Assembly (NCBI GenBank): GCA_035550375.1
Contig: DASZPH010000041.1
Span: 104,366 to 168,365 of the forward strand
Reading direction: 5' to 3'
Origin: DASSFG01 sp035550375
GTDB taxonomy: Bacteria; Planctomycetota; Planctomycetia; Pirellulales; JAICIG01
DNA length: 64,000 nucleotides
Both the position numbers and the translations under genes were made by a program. Below, in pieces: positions 1-9,923 of the stretch (position 1 is its first letter; each line of letters opens with the position of its first letter). The notes beneath the pieces were generated by a model. It was given only the letters and a program-made list of their open reading frames with translations, had not been told where the DNA came from and made no database searches.

Positions 1-411
1 GCTGCGTGGGCTGGCATGCCCAGCACCGCCTGCATCTGTTCCAACGGCCGACTGAAACTCTTTTGCGAGTACCTGTTGGATTGTAAGCGGCCGGTTCCTT
101 CTGAGTGTGGCTCCTCTTGCTGCGCTCGGAAGGGAGCTGACGATGACATCGATTGCTGCAGTGCGTGCTCCCGCGGCGGCGAATCCGGTACGGCGGACAT
201 CGCTTCAAAGTCGTGCTGCAATCCGATCCTGGCCTCGCCCAGCGTGCCGCCGCAGAAGACTAGCGCACCATGCGACCATGTTCTGGCCGTCGTCATCGCG
301 ACGCAGCAAGTCGACACCCTCGCTCACGTTGCGTTTATTCCGGTGGCGGTCGAGTTCAACACCGGCCCACCCCTGGACCGAGTCGTTGTTTTCCGATCTC
401 TCTTGATTTGA
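1..411 (+). CDS. Cys-rich small protein, 5' end cut by window edge
   Basis: The frame is open from the first base and ends in a TGA at 409-411. An ATG at 16 is available, but the frame continues upstream, so the gene may be truncated by the window. From that ATG it would be 131 residues with 13 cysteines, many paired (CICS, SSCC, DCCSAC, SCC), followed by a hydrophobic, Cys-poor C-terminal half ending FNTGPPLDRVVVFRSLLI. The composition is protein-like in this frame and not in the alternatives. It lies 240 bp upstream of a cusB-like gene in the same orientation, so it is probably the first gene of that metal efflux operon. A metal-binding role is inferred from the cysteines and the context only. 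I do not recognise a named family. Confidence 0.5.
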   Translation, partial: AAWAGMPSTACICSNGRLKLFCEYLLDCKRPVPSECGSSCCARKGADDDIDCCSACSRGGESGTADIASKSCCNPILASPSVPPQKTSAPCDHVLAVVIATQQVDTLAHVAFIPVAVEFNTGPPLDRVVVFRSLLI

Positions 412-654
412 CTCACCTCTTTCTCCGCTGATCAGGCAGCCTTGGCGCTGCGCTGAGGAAGCACACGCGGCCAATCACGACCAGTTCCACTTAGTCGCCA
501 TGCGCACCGGCGGCGCGGGGTGCTGTTAATGCGCCTGCCCCGGCAGGTGCCGTGATGCGTGGCGGCCGCACACGGGTTCGGAGGGTTAGCACCAATGGCC
601 GGCCCGTGTTGCGGTCGCCGTTTCCCGGATCTAACTCAACACGCGGCGCCTGAA

Positions 655-2481
655 ATGTCTGAGCGAAACGAGAACCATCCATTGACTGCGCGCGATCGAC
701 CGGTACCTGTCGACGAAGGGGGCCTGCGCGCTCCGCCCGACCTGACCGGCTGGCGAAAAGCCTGGTGGTGGTTCGATTTCATCATCCTGGTCAAGTTGGC
801 CCGACTTCGGTTCGTCGGCATTCTGGCTTTGATCGGCATCGTCATCACGCAATGGGACACGCTCGTCGCCTATTACGACCGCTACACGCGACCGGAGCAA
901 GCGGCGACCGTCACGTCGGGCGATGTGGAGTGGTTTTGCCCCATGCACCCGTCGGTCGTACGCGACAACGGCAAGGAGAAATGCCCGGTCTGCTTCATGC
1001 CGCTCTCGAAGCGCAAAAAAGGGGGAGGCCACGAAGATGCCCTACCGCCTGGCGTGGTCAGTCGCGTGCAGCTTTCCCCCTATCGCGTGGTACTTGCCGG
1101 CGTCGGCACGACGGCCGTCGACTATCTCCCCCTGAACAAGCAAGTGACCGCGGTCGGCTTTATCGAATTCAACGAGCGGGGCCAGCGCAAGGTGAGCGCG
1201 CGGGTAAAGGGCCGCATCGACAAGTTGTACGTCAACGCGACAGGAGAAATGGTCGACGACGGGGACGTGCTCGCCGAAATCTACAGCCCCGACCTTTATA
1301 GCGGTATGCGCGAACTGTTGCTCGCCTCCAAGAGCGGCTCCAAAGAGTTGGCTGCTAGCAGCCGCGAGCGGCTCAGGCTGCTGGGGATCAGCGACGATCA
1401 ACTCGACGAATTGCTCGCCAGCGGCAAGGCCAACACCCATCTCAAGATTCGCTCGCCGATTGCCGGACACGTGATCGAGAAATATGTCGTCGAAGGCCAG
1501 TACGTCGACGAGGGCTCACCGCTGTACGATGTTGCCGATCTTTCGAGCGTCTGGATCCAGGCGCAAGTATACGAGGAGGATTTCCCCTTCCTGCCACAGG
1601 CCCAAATCCACAAGCCGCTGCCGGCCGAAAGTCACGACGGCATGATCGTGACGGCCACCAGCCGGGCGTTTCCCAACGAGCCGTTTTTGGGCACGCTGTC
1701 GTTCGTTTACCCCCACGTCGATGAAGCCACGCGCACGGTGACCATCCGTTGCGAATTAAAGAATCCGGAGCACAAGCTAAGACCGGGAACAACGGCCACG
1801 GTGACGCTCGAAGTCCCCCCGCGTGAACTGGAGATGCTGCAAAGGGCCGCAGTCGACGACCGTGAGAGAAGCGAGAAGCTCGATCAAGGACTGGCGTTGG
1901 CCGTGCCCGAAAGCGCCGTCATCGACACGGGGGCGCAGCGCATCGTCTACCGCGAGAGCACTCCCAACGTGTTTGAAGGGGTGAAGGTGGAACTCGGCCC
2001 GCGGATGACCGGGCCCGACGATGCGATGTTCTATCCCGTGTTGTCAGGACTTATTGCGGGTGAAAAAGTCGTCGCGGCCGGCTCATTCCTGGTCGATGCG
2101 GAGACGCGGCTCAATCCGGCAGCGGGGTCGATCTATTTCGGCGGCAGCGGCGGCTCAAAGAGCGATGGTTCAGGTGTTGACACGGTTCGGCCTTCCACGC
2201 CCGATGATCCCGACGCAATGGTCACCGCAAAGGCCGATCCTAACGCTCGCATCAAGGCCGCACTTGGCAAGCTCTCGGCCGAAGACCGCGGATTGGCCGA
2301 AGCTCAACGCTTTTGTGCGGTGGAGGGAGAGAACCTCCTGGGCTCGATGGGCAGGCCCGTGAAGTTAATGATCGAGGGTCAGCCGGTATTCCTGTGTTGC
2401 GAGGGCTGCCAGGACGCCGCCAAGGCCGATCCGAAAAAGACCCTGGCGAAGGTGAAGGAGCTGACAGGCGGGAACAAATAA
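655..2481 (+). CDS. cusB: CusB-like heavy-metal efflux periplasmic adaptor
   Basis: Membrane-fusion protein that would link an inner-membrane RND metal pump to an outer-membrane channel. The chosen ATG gives MSERNENHPL and 608 aa; in-frame GTG 559 and ATG 595 are possible but give an unlikely N-terminus. A transmembrane anchor lies at about residues 50-70. A heavy-metal-binding motif follows (FCPMHP, C95/M97/H98, then CPVC at 110-113), then the barrel-sandwich and beta-barrel regions of the HlyD/CusB family. The C-terminus carries a second putative metal site, with RFC at C554 and LCCEGC at 581-585, resembling a YHS-type domain. Two metal sites in one adaptor suggest copper, silver or a similar soft metal. 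It ends 40 bp before cusA, so the two are almost certainly co-transcribed. Confidence 0.88.
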   Translation: MSERNENHPLTARDRPVPVDEGGLRAPPDLTGWRKAWWWFDFIILVKLARLRFVGILALIGIVITQWDTLVAYYDRYTRPEQAATVTSGDVEWFCPMHPSVVRDNGKEKCPVCFMPLSKRKKGGGHEDALPPGVVSRVQLSPYRVVLAGVGTTAVDYLPLNKQVTAVGFIEFNERGQRKVSARVKGRIDKLYVNATGEMVDDGDVLAEIYSPDLYSGMRELLLASKSGSKELAASSRERLRLLGISDDQLDELLASGKANTHLKIRSPIAGHVIEKYVVEGQYVDEGSPLYDVADLSSVWIQAQVYEEDFPFLPQAQIHKPLPAESHDGMIVTATSRAFPNEPFLGTLSFVYPHVDEATRTVTIRCELKNPEHKLRPGTTATVTLEVPPRELEMLQRAAVDDRERSEKLDQGLALAVPESAVIDTGAQRIVYRESTPNVFEGVKVELGPRMTGPDDAMFYPVLSGLIAGEKVVAAGSFLVDAETRLNPAAGSIYFGGSGGSKSDGSGVDTVRPSTPDDPDAMVTAKADPNARIKAALGKLSAEDRGLAEAQRFCAVEGENLLGSMGRPVKLMIEGQPVFLCCEGCQDAAKADPKKTLAKVKELTGGNK

Positions 2482-2521
2482 TCGGCGACACGGCTGTCGG
2501 CCATCTCCGCACAGGTCTCTC

Positions 2522-5500
2522 ATGATCGAACGAATCATCGAAGCTTCGATCCGCAACCGTTTCCTGGTGCTTGTCGTCGGCGCCGCTCTTACGCTGGCCG
2601 GCATTTACGCCGTGTATCACACGCCGGTCGATGCCATCCCCGACCTGAGCGAAAACCAGGTAATCGTCTTCACGGATTGGATGGGGCGCAGTCCGCGCGA
2701 AGTCGAAGATCAGGTGACCTATCCGCTCTCGCTGAAGCTCAAGGGGCTGGCGGGGATTCGGGCGGTGCGTTCCAGCAGCGAGTTCAACTTTTCGATGATC
2801 ACCTTGATTTTCGAGGAAGGCATCGACTTCTATTTTGCCCGCCAGCGAGTCACCGAGAAACTGACGCAAGCGGCCACGTTTTTGCCGCCGGGCGTGGTGC
2901 CGTATATGGCGCCCGATGCCACAGCGCTTGGGCAGATTTTCTGGTACACCGTCGAGACCTCTCGCTCGAACCCCGTCAGTTCCGCCCAGCTTTGGGGTCT
3001 GAACAAGTTCTACGTCGCCCCTCAGCTCAACGCCGCGGCGGGCGTGGCCGACGTGGCCGTCGTGGGTGGCACGCCGCTGGAATACCAGATCGACGTGCGG
3101 CCAGAAGACCTGCGAGCCTACGGCATCACGCTGGGCGAGCTTTATGCTGCCGTCTCGAAAAGCAATATGCCGGCCGGTGGCGGAGTCGTACAGAAAGGAC
3201 GCGCCGAGTACATCGTTCGTGGCGTCGGTTGGATTAAAGACAAGCAAGACATCGAAAATACGGTCATCAAGGAAGTCAACCGCGTTCCGATTTACGTCAA
3301 AACGATTGCCGGCGTACAACTCGGCACCCAGTTCCGCCGCGCCGTGTACGAGAAAAATGGCGACGAGTTGACGGGCGGCGCCGTGTTGATGCGACACGGC
3401 GAAAACCCGTTGGAGGTCACCGAGGGCGTCAAGCAGAAGATCCAGGAAATCCAGCCCGGCCTGCCCGAAGGAGTCCACATCGTACCGGCCTACGACCGCA
3501 CGCGGCTGATCCACGGGGCGATCCACACACTGCGAGACGTGATGTGGCACGAGATCGTGATCGCTTCCATCGCCATCCTGCTGATTCTGTCGCACGTACG
3601 CAGCGTATTCGTGATTTGCATCACGCTGCCGCTGGCGGTGCTCTTTTCGTTCCTTTCGATGTGGGTTTTACGCGTAGTCGGCATCATCGACATCCAGGCC
3701 AATATCATGTCCCTGGCCGGCATTACGATCTCCGTCGGCATCCTGGTGGACCAGGCAATTGTGATGGTCGAAAACGCCACGCACGCACTAAAAGAGCATT
3801 TTGGCGACCGCAAAGTAACGGGCGACATCCGCGAACTGGTGATCCCCGCCTGTCGCACGGTGGGCCGGCCGGTCTTCTTCTCAGTGATGATTATGCTCAT
3901 CTCGTTCGTCCCCGTGTTTATGCTCACGGGGCGCGAAGGCAAGTATTTTCACCCGCTGGCCTTCACTAAAAGTTTTGCCCTGCTCGGCGTGGCCCTGATT
4001 TCGATCACGCTGGTGCCGGCTTTGATTCCCACGTTTATCAAGGGACGGCTGCGGAGCGAGGAGGAGAACTGGATCGTCCGCAGCTTCATAAACATCTACA
4101 AGCCCCTGCTTGCCTGGGCTCTGCCGCGGCGCAACCTGGTGATGTGGATGTTCGCCGCCCTCTTAATTCTGGCAGCGGGCATGTTCCCCCTGCAGGCGAT
4201 CATCGGCCAGGGAGCTAGCGAAATCGCGTGGCGGCGAACGTTTTTAGGTGTGTTCGCTATCGTGACTTCGCTCACCGTGATCGCCACGCGCGGCGTTCAT
4301 TGGCAGGCGATTTCACTGGCTAGTTTGATTCTCCTGGGCCTGGCGAGCTACAAGTTTCCCAAGATCGGCGTGGCGTTCATGCCGGCCCTCGACGAAGGGA
4401 CGACGCTCGATATGCCTATCACCGTGCCGCGCGCCAGCGTCACCCAATCGTCCGATGATTTGAAGGCCCGCGATGCCTTGCTACGAGGCTTTCCGGAGGT
4501 CGAGTCAGTCATTGGCAAAGCGGGCCGCGCCGACACGCCTACCGATCCGGCGCCGCTCGACATGGTCGAAACGTTCGTCAACTTTCGTCCGAAGGACCTA
4601 TGGCCGAAGAGAGTTCTCAAATTCAAAGACGCACAAAGGCAGGTTGCGACGGTCCTTAAGGCCTTGCAGGCGAACGGCTATGTAAGGCCGATCGACGCCA
4701 GCGATCGTGAGAGCCTGATCAACGATGCCGCGCAGAAGGCCTTAGAGCGGTTTGACGAAACGTTGCGCGAGTTGGCTCTGCGTCGCTATGAAGAATTCAA
4801 CGTCGAACTGGAGGATGCGCTCACTCGTTTCGCCGTCTCAGAGATCGTCCGTCGTTTGGACGATGGAGGGACGTTGAACTGGGCGACCAGCGGTGAGAAG
4901 GCCGAGGCAACCGAGACGCTGAGCCAGGCCTTTTCACCTGAGTACGGCCGCTGGCTGGCCATGAATCCGTCACTTGAGGATGTCAGCCAGTTGCTGCGCG
5001 ATGTCGCCAGCGACCTCAAACAGCGGGGCCTGCTCAGCAACGTGGTCGAAGCGCTGGAGCTGCGCGAGCATTTCTTGCAGCGATTGAGCAACGAATTCGG
5101 CGAAGCCTTGGGCGGCCAGCCCAAGACGTTTGCCGGCGGGGTGCTCAAAGCTGTCAACGAGGAGCGGACGCGGCAATGGATCCAACGGGTTCAGCAGATC
5201 AATTGGGAACTGTTCGACGAAGGAACGGGCGATTTCTGCTGGTACGCGTTGGAAGAAGTTGTAAAGGCTGCGAAAAACGATGGCCACCTGCAAGGCGCAC
5301 CGCACGCCCGTGAAGCCGATGAATTTGCAACCGCCGCCTTCGACGCACAACTCGGTAAACCGTTTCGCGCTGAGGCGCTCGTGCCGTTCGAGAGTCTGCG
5401 AGAGGAACTGGAAGCAGACTTCCGGAATCGCCTCTTTCTCTGGCCGCGGCAGACTGGACCGAAGGGAGACCTGGTCGACGACGAGATGGGGCGAGTCCTG

Positions 5501-6916
5501 CAGGTGCCCGGCTGGAGCAATATCTTCACACAGCCGATCATCAACCGGATCGAGATGCTCTCGACCGGGGTCCGCACTGACATTGGCGTCAAAATTTTTG
5601 GCCCCGATCTCGATACGATCGATCGCGTTTGCAAGGAAGTCGAAGCGGTGCTCAAGCCGCTCAACGGTGCTCGCGATGTGATCGCCGCGCCGATCATGGG
5701 CAAGGGTTACCTGCAAATCGACATCAACCGCGAGCAAGCCGCCCGCTACGGCATTTCGGTGGAAGACATCGAAAACGAAATCGAAGTTGCCCTGGCCGGA
5801 AGGGCAATTACCTACACCGTCGAAAACCGCGAACGCTTTCCTGTCCGGGTTCGTTATGCCCGTGCACAGCGGGAAGATGAAGAGAGCATCCGTCGGCTCT
5901 TGGTTAGTCCGGGCAACATGACGGGAGCCGAGGCGAGCGAGGGTAACATGGGCAAGCAAGCCACCGCCGATTCGAGCATGACGACCACCGCCCGCCGAAC
6001 CGGCCACGCCGCCAGCCCGGTTCACGCCGCCCGGGGCCGCCCGCTCATTCCGTTGAGCGCCGTGGCAGATGTGCGCGTGGTCGAAGGGCCGGCCATGATC
6101 AAGAGCGAAAACGGCCAACTGTTGAATTATGTCACGCTCAACGTGCGCGGCCGCGACATCGTCGGCTTTGTCGACGAAGCGCAACGTATGGTCGCAGCCA
6201 AGATAAAGCTGCCCGAAGGGGCTCACATCGAGTGGAGCGGCGAATTCGAACACCAGGTCCGGGCAGCCAAAACGCTCCGATTCGTCTTTCCTGTCGTCAT
6301 CGTGCTGATCTTCGTAATCCTGTACCTGACCTACAACGACCTGATGGATGCAGTCCTGATGATGCTGGCCGTCCCGGAGGCACTCGCCGGCGGGGCGTTC
6401 TTCATGTACCTCTTTCCCAAGATCATGCAGGGCTGGGACGCGCCACCGATGGATTTTAGCGTCGCTGTCTGGGTCGGCTTCATCGCCTGCTTCGGCATGG
6501 CCACCGAGACCGGTATCATCATGCTCGTCTATCTTCGCGAGGCCATTGAAAAACGGGGCGGGTTGGAGAACATCGCGTCGCTTGCCGAACTGCGGCAAGC
6601 GGTAATCGAGGGGGCCGTACACCGCTTGCGTCCCAAGCTGTTGACCGAAGGGGTGGCGATCATCGCCATCTTTCCGATGGTCTTTGCGAAGGGGGTCGGC
6701 GGGGAGATTCTGGCGCCGATGGCCTTGCCGGTACTGGGCGGGTTGTTGATCTCCGACGAAGTCGTCGACCTGTTCTTGCCCGTTCGCTTTTATTGGGTCC
6801 GCCGCAACCGGTGGCTCAAGCTGCAAGAACAGAAGCCGCGGAATGCGCACGAATCGACCCTTTCAAAGTCACGTACCGGCGCAGCCGCCGATATTGCATC
6901 GCAACTTTCAGATTAA
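2522..6916 (+). CDS. cusA: CusA-like heavy-metal RND efflux pump, unusually long
   Basis: Proton-driven inner-membrane pump of the HME-RND family, partner of the upstream adaptor. At 1464 aa it is about 400 residues longer than the usual 1030-1060. Family hallmarks are visible: an N-terminal membrane segment, the VGILVDQAIVMVENA helix carrying the proton-relay aspartate, MPALDEGT before the second porter half, and SVAVWVGFIACFGMATETG near the C-terminus. Extra material lies at three places. About 290 charged, helix-rich residues (697-985) sit between PKDLWPK and the VPGWSNIFTQPI segment. About 45 Ser/Thr/Ala-rich residues lie near 1128-1172. One apparent additional pair of hydrophobic segments lies near 570-620. 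The frame stays open throughout, so these are insertions and not frameshifts. No TolC-like gene is in the window. Confidence 0.93.
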   Translation: MIERIIEASIRNRFLVLVVGAALTLAGIYAVYHTPVDAIPDLSENQVIVFTDWMGRSPREVEDQVTYPLSLKLKGLAGIRAVRSSSEFNFSMITLIFEEGIDFYFARQRVTEKLTQAATFLPPGVVPYMAPDATALGQIFWYTVETSRSNPVSSAQLWGLNKFYVAPQLNAAAGVADVAVVGGTPLEYQIDVRPEDLRAYGITLGELYAAVSKSNMPAGGGVVQKGRAEYIVRGVGWIKDKQDIENTVIKEVNRVPIYVKTIAGVQLGTQFRRAVYEKNGDELTGGAVLMRHGENPLEVTEGVKQKIQEIQPGLPEGVHIVPAYDRTRLIHGAIHTLRDVMWHEIVIASIAILLILSHVRSVFVICITLPLAVLFSFLSMWVLRVVGIIDIQANIMSLAGITISVGILVDQAIVMVENATHALKEHFGDRKVTGDIRELVIPACRTVGRPVFFSVMIMLISFVPVFMLTGREGKYFHPLAFTKSFALLGVALISITLVPALIPTFIKGRLRSEEENWIVRSFINIYKPLLAWALPRRNLVMWMFAALLILAAGMFPLQAIIGQGASEIAWRRTFLGVFAIVTSLTVIATRGVHWQAISLASLILLGLASYKFPKIGVAFMPALDEGTTLDMPITVPRASVTQSSDDLKARDALLRGFPEVESVIGKAGRADTPTDPAPLDMVETFVNFRPKDLWPKRVLKFKDAQRQVATVLKALQANGYVRPIDASDRESLINDAAQKALERFDETLRELALRRYEEFNVELEDALTRFAVSEIVRRLDDGGTLNWATSGEKAEATETLSQAFSPEYGRWLAMNPSLEDVSQLLRDVASDLKQRGLLSNVVEALELREHFLQRLSNEFGEALGGQPKTFAGGVLKAVNEERTRQWIQRVQQINWELFDEGTGDFCWYALEEVVKAAKNDGHLQGAPHAREADEFATAAFDAQLGKPFRAEALVPFESLREELEADFRNRLFLWPRQTGPKGDLVDDEMGRVLQVPGWSNIFTQPIINRIEMLSTGVRTDIGVKIFGPDLDTIDRVCKEVEAVLKPLNGARDVIAAPIMGKGYLQIDINREQAARYGISVEDIENEIEVALAGRAITYTVENRERFPVRVRYARAQREDEESIRRLLVSPGNMTGAEASEGNMGKQATADSSMTTTARRTGHAASPVHAARGRPLIPLSAVADVRVVEGPAMIKSENGQLLNYVTLNVRGRDIVGFVDEAQRMVAAKIKLPEGAHIEWSGEFEHQVRAAKTLRFVFPVVIVLIFVILYLTYNDLMDAVLMMLAVPEALAGGAFFMYLFPKIMQGWDAPPMDFSVAVWVGFIACFGMATETGIIMLVYLREAIEKRGGLENIASLAELRQAVIEGAVHRLRPKLLTEGVAIIAIFPMVFAKGVGGEILAPMALPVLGGLLISDEVVDLFLPVRFYWVRRNRWLKLQEQKPRNAHESTLSKSRTGAAADIASQLSD

Positions 6917-6920
6917 CTCT

Positions 6921-7136
6921 ATGAACCGCCGAATCCGGTTCAGCATCGCGGTCTCGATCTTGGCGGCCATCGCCGCCGCTTTCTTCGCGGGCATGGCGGT
7001 GCAAAGACACCTGGACGCACCGGTTGCCACCGAGAGACGACCGCTCGACACGATCAACATGCGGAAGAGCGACAAGTACGTACAAGTGATGGTGCTTCGC
7101 GACGGGACGCTTTGGTATAAGGCAGATGACCCGTGA
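6921..7136 (+). CDS. Small single-span membrane protein downstream of cusA
   Basis: A 71-aa ORF starting 4 bp after the cusA stop codon. It has a basic N-terminus (MNRRIRF), one transmembrane helix or signal anchor at about residues 8-27, and a polar tail of about 45 residues ending VLRDGTLWYKADDP. The tight spacing suggests co-transcription with the pump, so it may be an accessory or exported component of the efflux operon. The family is not recognised. The 130 bp after it hold no gene that I can support. Confidence 0.55.
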   Translation: MNRRIRFSIAVSILAAIAAAFFAGMAVQRHLDAPVATERRPLDTINMRKSDKYVQVMVLRDGTLWYKADDP

Positions 7137-7268
7137 TGCCCGCGGCGTTTGTCGACGGGCCGCCGCTGGCTGGACACTTTAGTACGTGGGGGTACCCTTA
7201 CCATAGCTGCGTCGGTGGCGGTCGGCTGGCCGGTCGGTGTGTTCGTCGTCGAGAGACGGGAGTTCGAA

Positions 7269-9923
7269 TCAGTCTTTAAGCCATTCGTCCAACGGCGGCG
7301 GCTCGGGAGCTTCGGACAGCGATAAAGCGGCCCCGGTACTCGGTGACGGGACGAAGGGCCGGGGCTTCGGAGCGATGTTGACTGGCCCGGCTTTCACCCA
7401 GTGAGTGAACCAGTCGCCGTCGGCTGGCGGGGGGCCGGGAGGCAGGGCGCCGAGGTACCCCGGCCAGGCGCCACCAGTCCCCCGCTGCGCCTCCGGGCTG
7501 TTGGAAGCGATGCGCAGATAATTCGCGTCGGTCGAATCTCGAGAGAGAAACGTCGGCTTACCGGCGAAGTCAGAGGCCGTTTGGGGAAACGGATCGGCCC
7601 GGCCGGGCTCAGCGTACTCGTTGTTCCCCACCTGCCAGCTTTTGACGGCCGCCTCCAGCGCCGCCAGATCGCCCTCGCCATCGATCGCAATGCCCTGGCA
7701 AAACAAGTTGTTGCGGACGATCACGCCCGTTTCGCTCGGTTTCTCCTGGACAAGAATCGGGCCCATCATCGTGTTGTTATAGATCTCGAGTCGGCTTGTG
7801 CCGTCGGTCTTCCACAGTCGCAAGGCACGCTCTTGCTCGCTGTCGAAAATATTATGACGGACGACCACCCGCTCGGCCGCCCCGTCGATGGTGAGCGAGG
7901 TTTCGGGCGGGGTCGTACGAAACCAATTGCGCTCGATGATGGCCACGGCCCGCGAGCTTCCCTCGAAGATGGTCAAGTGGGGCGCCATCTCAAACAGGCA
8001 TTCCCGAATATGACAGATGGTTCCCGGTATTTCGGGATACCACCCGATGAACAACTCGTGCATCCCGAACCGGCCGCCGCCGGCGAAGCGGCAGTGTTCG
8101 ACCAGCACGTCACTGGACATCGCGATATCGATCCACCACCTACCCGGGTCTATCTGCCGTAGGTCGTCCGAGACAAACGAGAGGCCGCTCAGGCGGAATC
8201 GATCCGTGCCACTGAAGCGATGGAAATCGGCCGTATCTCCCTCTTCGTATGCTCGGCGCTTGCCGCCCGGTTCGATGACCGTGCCGGCGCGGCTGAAGAG
8301 CCCAACGTCCCTCAGGCCGGCCACCAGCAGCGTTTCGCGGTAGGGTCCACGGTCGAGCACCTCGACGGCTTGACCTGGCCGACAAGCGTCGAGTGCTGTC
8401 TGGATGGTCTTGAATTGTCCGGTGCCGTCCTGCGAAACCGTGAGGATCGTTCGCCCTCGGAGCCACTCCTCTAGCTCCGGCGGCTCCACAATTGCGTTCG
8501 GGGCGGCAACCGCAACGTGCGTCTGGAGGATCTCCGCCTGATGACCGTCGGACAAATGGAGTTCGCCGACCTTTTCGCCGTGTCGGTTGCGAATGACGAT
8601 GATGATCGCCGCCAACAAGACCGCGCCGGCTGCGGCGAGGAGGAGCCAGCGCGGTGACCGGAAACCAGCTCCGGCACTCCGTGACACCGACGATGGCCGG
8701 TCGCTTGTGGCAACCGGCTGTCCGCCACGAAGTGTCGGAGCTGCTTTGGAGCTGGCGTTCGTTTCTAGCTGGCGAATCTGCTCCACCACCGCGTCCGCTG
8801 AAGGAAGCCGATCGACCGGGTCCTTGGCCAGCAGCCGCAGGATCAAATCCGAAAAGCCGGGCGAGATTTCGGGATTGATTCCGCGCGGGGGCTCCGGAAC
8901 GCGCAGCGCGAGCGAAGTCAGCACGGCCAGCGTGCTCGCCCCCTGAAAGGGCCCGACTCCGGTCGCCATGTGATACAGAACAGCGCCCAGGCTGAACAGG
9001 TCGCTGCGCGGGTCGACCGTGTCGCCGCGGGCCTGTTCGGGCGACATGTAGGCAGGTGTGCCGAGGATCAGACCGGTCTGCGTCAAATGGCCTTTGTCGG
9101 CAATTACTTGCACGAGACCAAAATCGACGAGTTTGACCCAGCCGCCGTCGGCTTCCAGCCACGTGTTGGTTGGCTTAATGTCGCGGTGAATCAAGCCGCG
9201 GCGATGGGCCGCCGCCAGGCCCTCGGCCATTTGCCGGCCGATACGCAGGCATTCGGCCTGCGGCAGCCGTCCCGCTCGGCTGAGCGCGTCGTCGAGCGTC
9301 TCGCCGCGCAGCAATTGCATGGCCAAAAAGGGTAAGCCGCGATGCTCACCAACCTGGTAGACCGTGACGATGTGGGAGTGATCGATGGCGGCCGCCGCCT
9401 GTGCCTCGCGCAGAAAGCGTGCGCGGTGTTCGCGTCGATCCGCGAGCGACGGCTTCATCACTTTCAAGGCGACGCGTCGGCAAAGCTGAGGGTCCTCGGC
9501 TTCCCAGACCAGTCCCATGCCTCCGGTGCCCAGCAGGCGCAGTACGCGGAAGCCGCCGAAGCGGCCGATCTCGCCCTCGGAGACGGGAGGATCGAGAATC
9601 TGGTCGACCTCCCAGGCGTCGCTCATCGTATCGGCATCGGCGACCACGGTCTCACAATTGGCAGCTCTTTGGTCGGGCAGGCGCAACGTTGCCACGCGGT
9701 TGGCAACCTCGATAACGGCCGGATCTTCGGAAAGCTCCGAGGCGGCGTGCGCCGACGCGACGCTTTCTTCCGAGCTAGCCGCCAGCAGCTCTCGCACCGC
9801 TTGGCAGCAGCGCGCGCAACCAAGCAGGTGTTCTTCCAACTCCGTGGCTCTGTCCTCGGGAGCGAGCCCCGCCAGCAGCCGATCGAGCGTGGCGGGGTCG
9901 GGGCAAGTCACGACGTCAGTCAT
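7269..9923 (-). CDS. Anti-sigma zinc domain / Ser-Thr kinase / beta-helix fusion
   Basis: The start is placed at the ATG giving MTDVVTCPDP (884 aa), because an upstream extension to 10058 is low-complexity. Domains in order: a zinc-binding anti-sigma-like motif (H32, C36, C39); a complete Hanks-type kinase at about 122-385 with glycine loop GTGGMG, K154, HRDIK with D248, DFG at 267-269 and SPEQ; a single transmembrane helix at about 426-446; and an extracytoplasmic right-handed beta-helix (VSQDGTGQFKTIQTAL onward, about 495-760) with a Pro-rich tail. The kinase would therefore be cytoplasmic, with a carbohydrate-binding-like sensor outside. It lies 162 bp downstream of an ECF sigma gene on the same strand, so it probably controls that sigma factor by binding and/or phosphorylation. 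Kinase residues look intact. Confidence 0.9.
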   Translation of the reverse strand: MTDVVTCPDPATLDRLLAGLAPEDRATELEEHLLGCARCCQAVRELLAASSEESVASAHAASELSEDPAVIEVANRVATLRLPDQRAANCETVVADADTMSDAWEVDQILDPPVSEGEIGRFGGFRVLRLLGTGGMGLVWEAEDPQLCRRVALKVMKPSLADRREHRARFLREAQAAAAIDHSHIVTVYQVGEHRGLPFLAMQLLRGETLDDALSRAGRLPQAECLRIGRQMAEGLAAAHRRGLIHRDIKPTNTWLEADGGWVKLVDFGLVQVIADKGHLTQTGLILGTPAYMSPEQARGDTVDPRSDLFSLGAVLYHMATGVGPFQGASTLAVLTSLALRVPEPPRGINPEISPGFSDLILRLLAKDPVDRLPSADAVVEQIRQLETNASSKAAPTLRGGQPVATSDRPSSVSRSAGAGFRSPRWLLLAAAGAVLLAAIIIVIRNRHGEKVGELHLSDGHQAEILQTHVAVAAPNAIVEPPELEEWLRGRTILTVSQDGTGQFKTIQTALDACRPGQAVEVLDRGPYRETLLVAGLRDVGLFSRAGTVIEPGGKRRAYEEGDTADFHRFSGTDRFRLSGLSFVSDDLRQIDPGRWWIDIAMSSDVLVEHCRFAGGGRFGMHELFIGWYPEIPGTICHIRECLFEMAPHLTIFEGSSRAVAIIERNWFRTTPPETSLTIDGAAERVVVRHNIFDSEQERALRLWKTDGTSRLEIYNNTMMGPILVQEKPSETGVIVRNNLFCQGIAIDGEGDLAALEAAVKSWQVGNNEYAEPGRADPFPQTASDFAGKPTFLSRDSTDANYLRIASNSPEAQRGTGGAWPGYLGALPPGPPPADGDWFTHWVKAGPVNIAPKPRPFVPSPSTGAALSLSEAPEPPPLDEWLKD

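Noticed and set aside
4970..6850. A 626-codon open frame antisense to cusA
   Set aside because: It is a shadow of the pump gene; no protein-like motifs and no start region.
7240..7270. A tRNA-like sequence (GGAGTTCGAATC)
   Set aside because: The T-loop is present but the stem does not pair and no acceptor or anticodon arm can be drawn.
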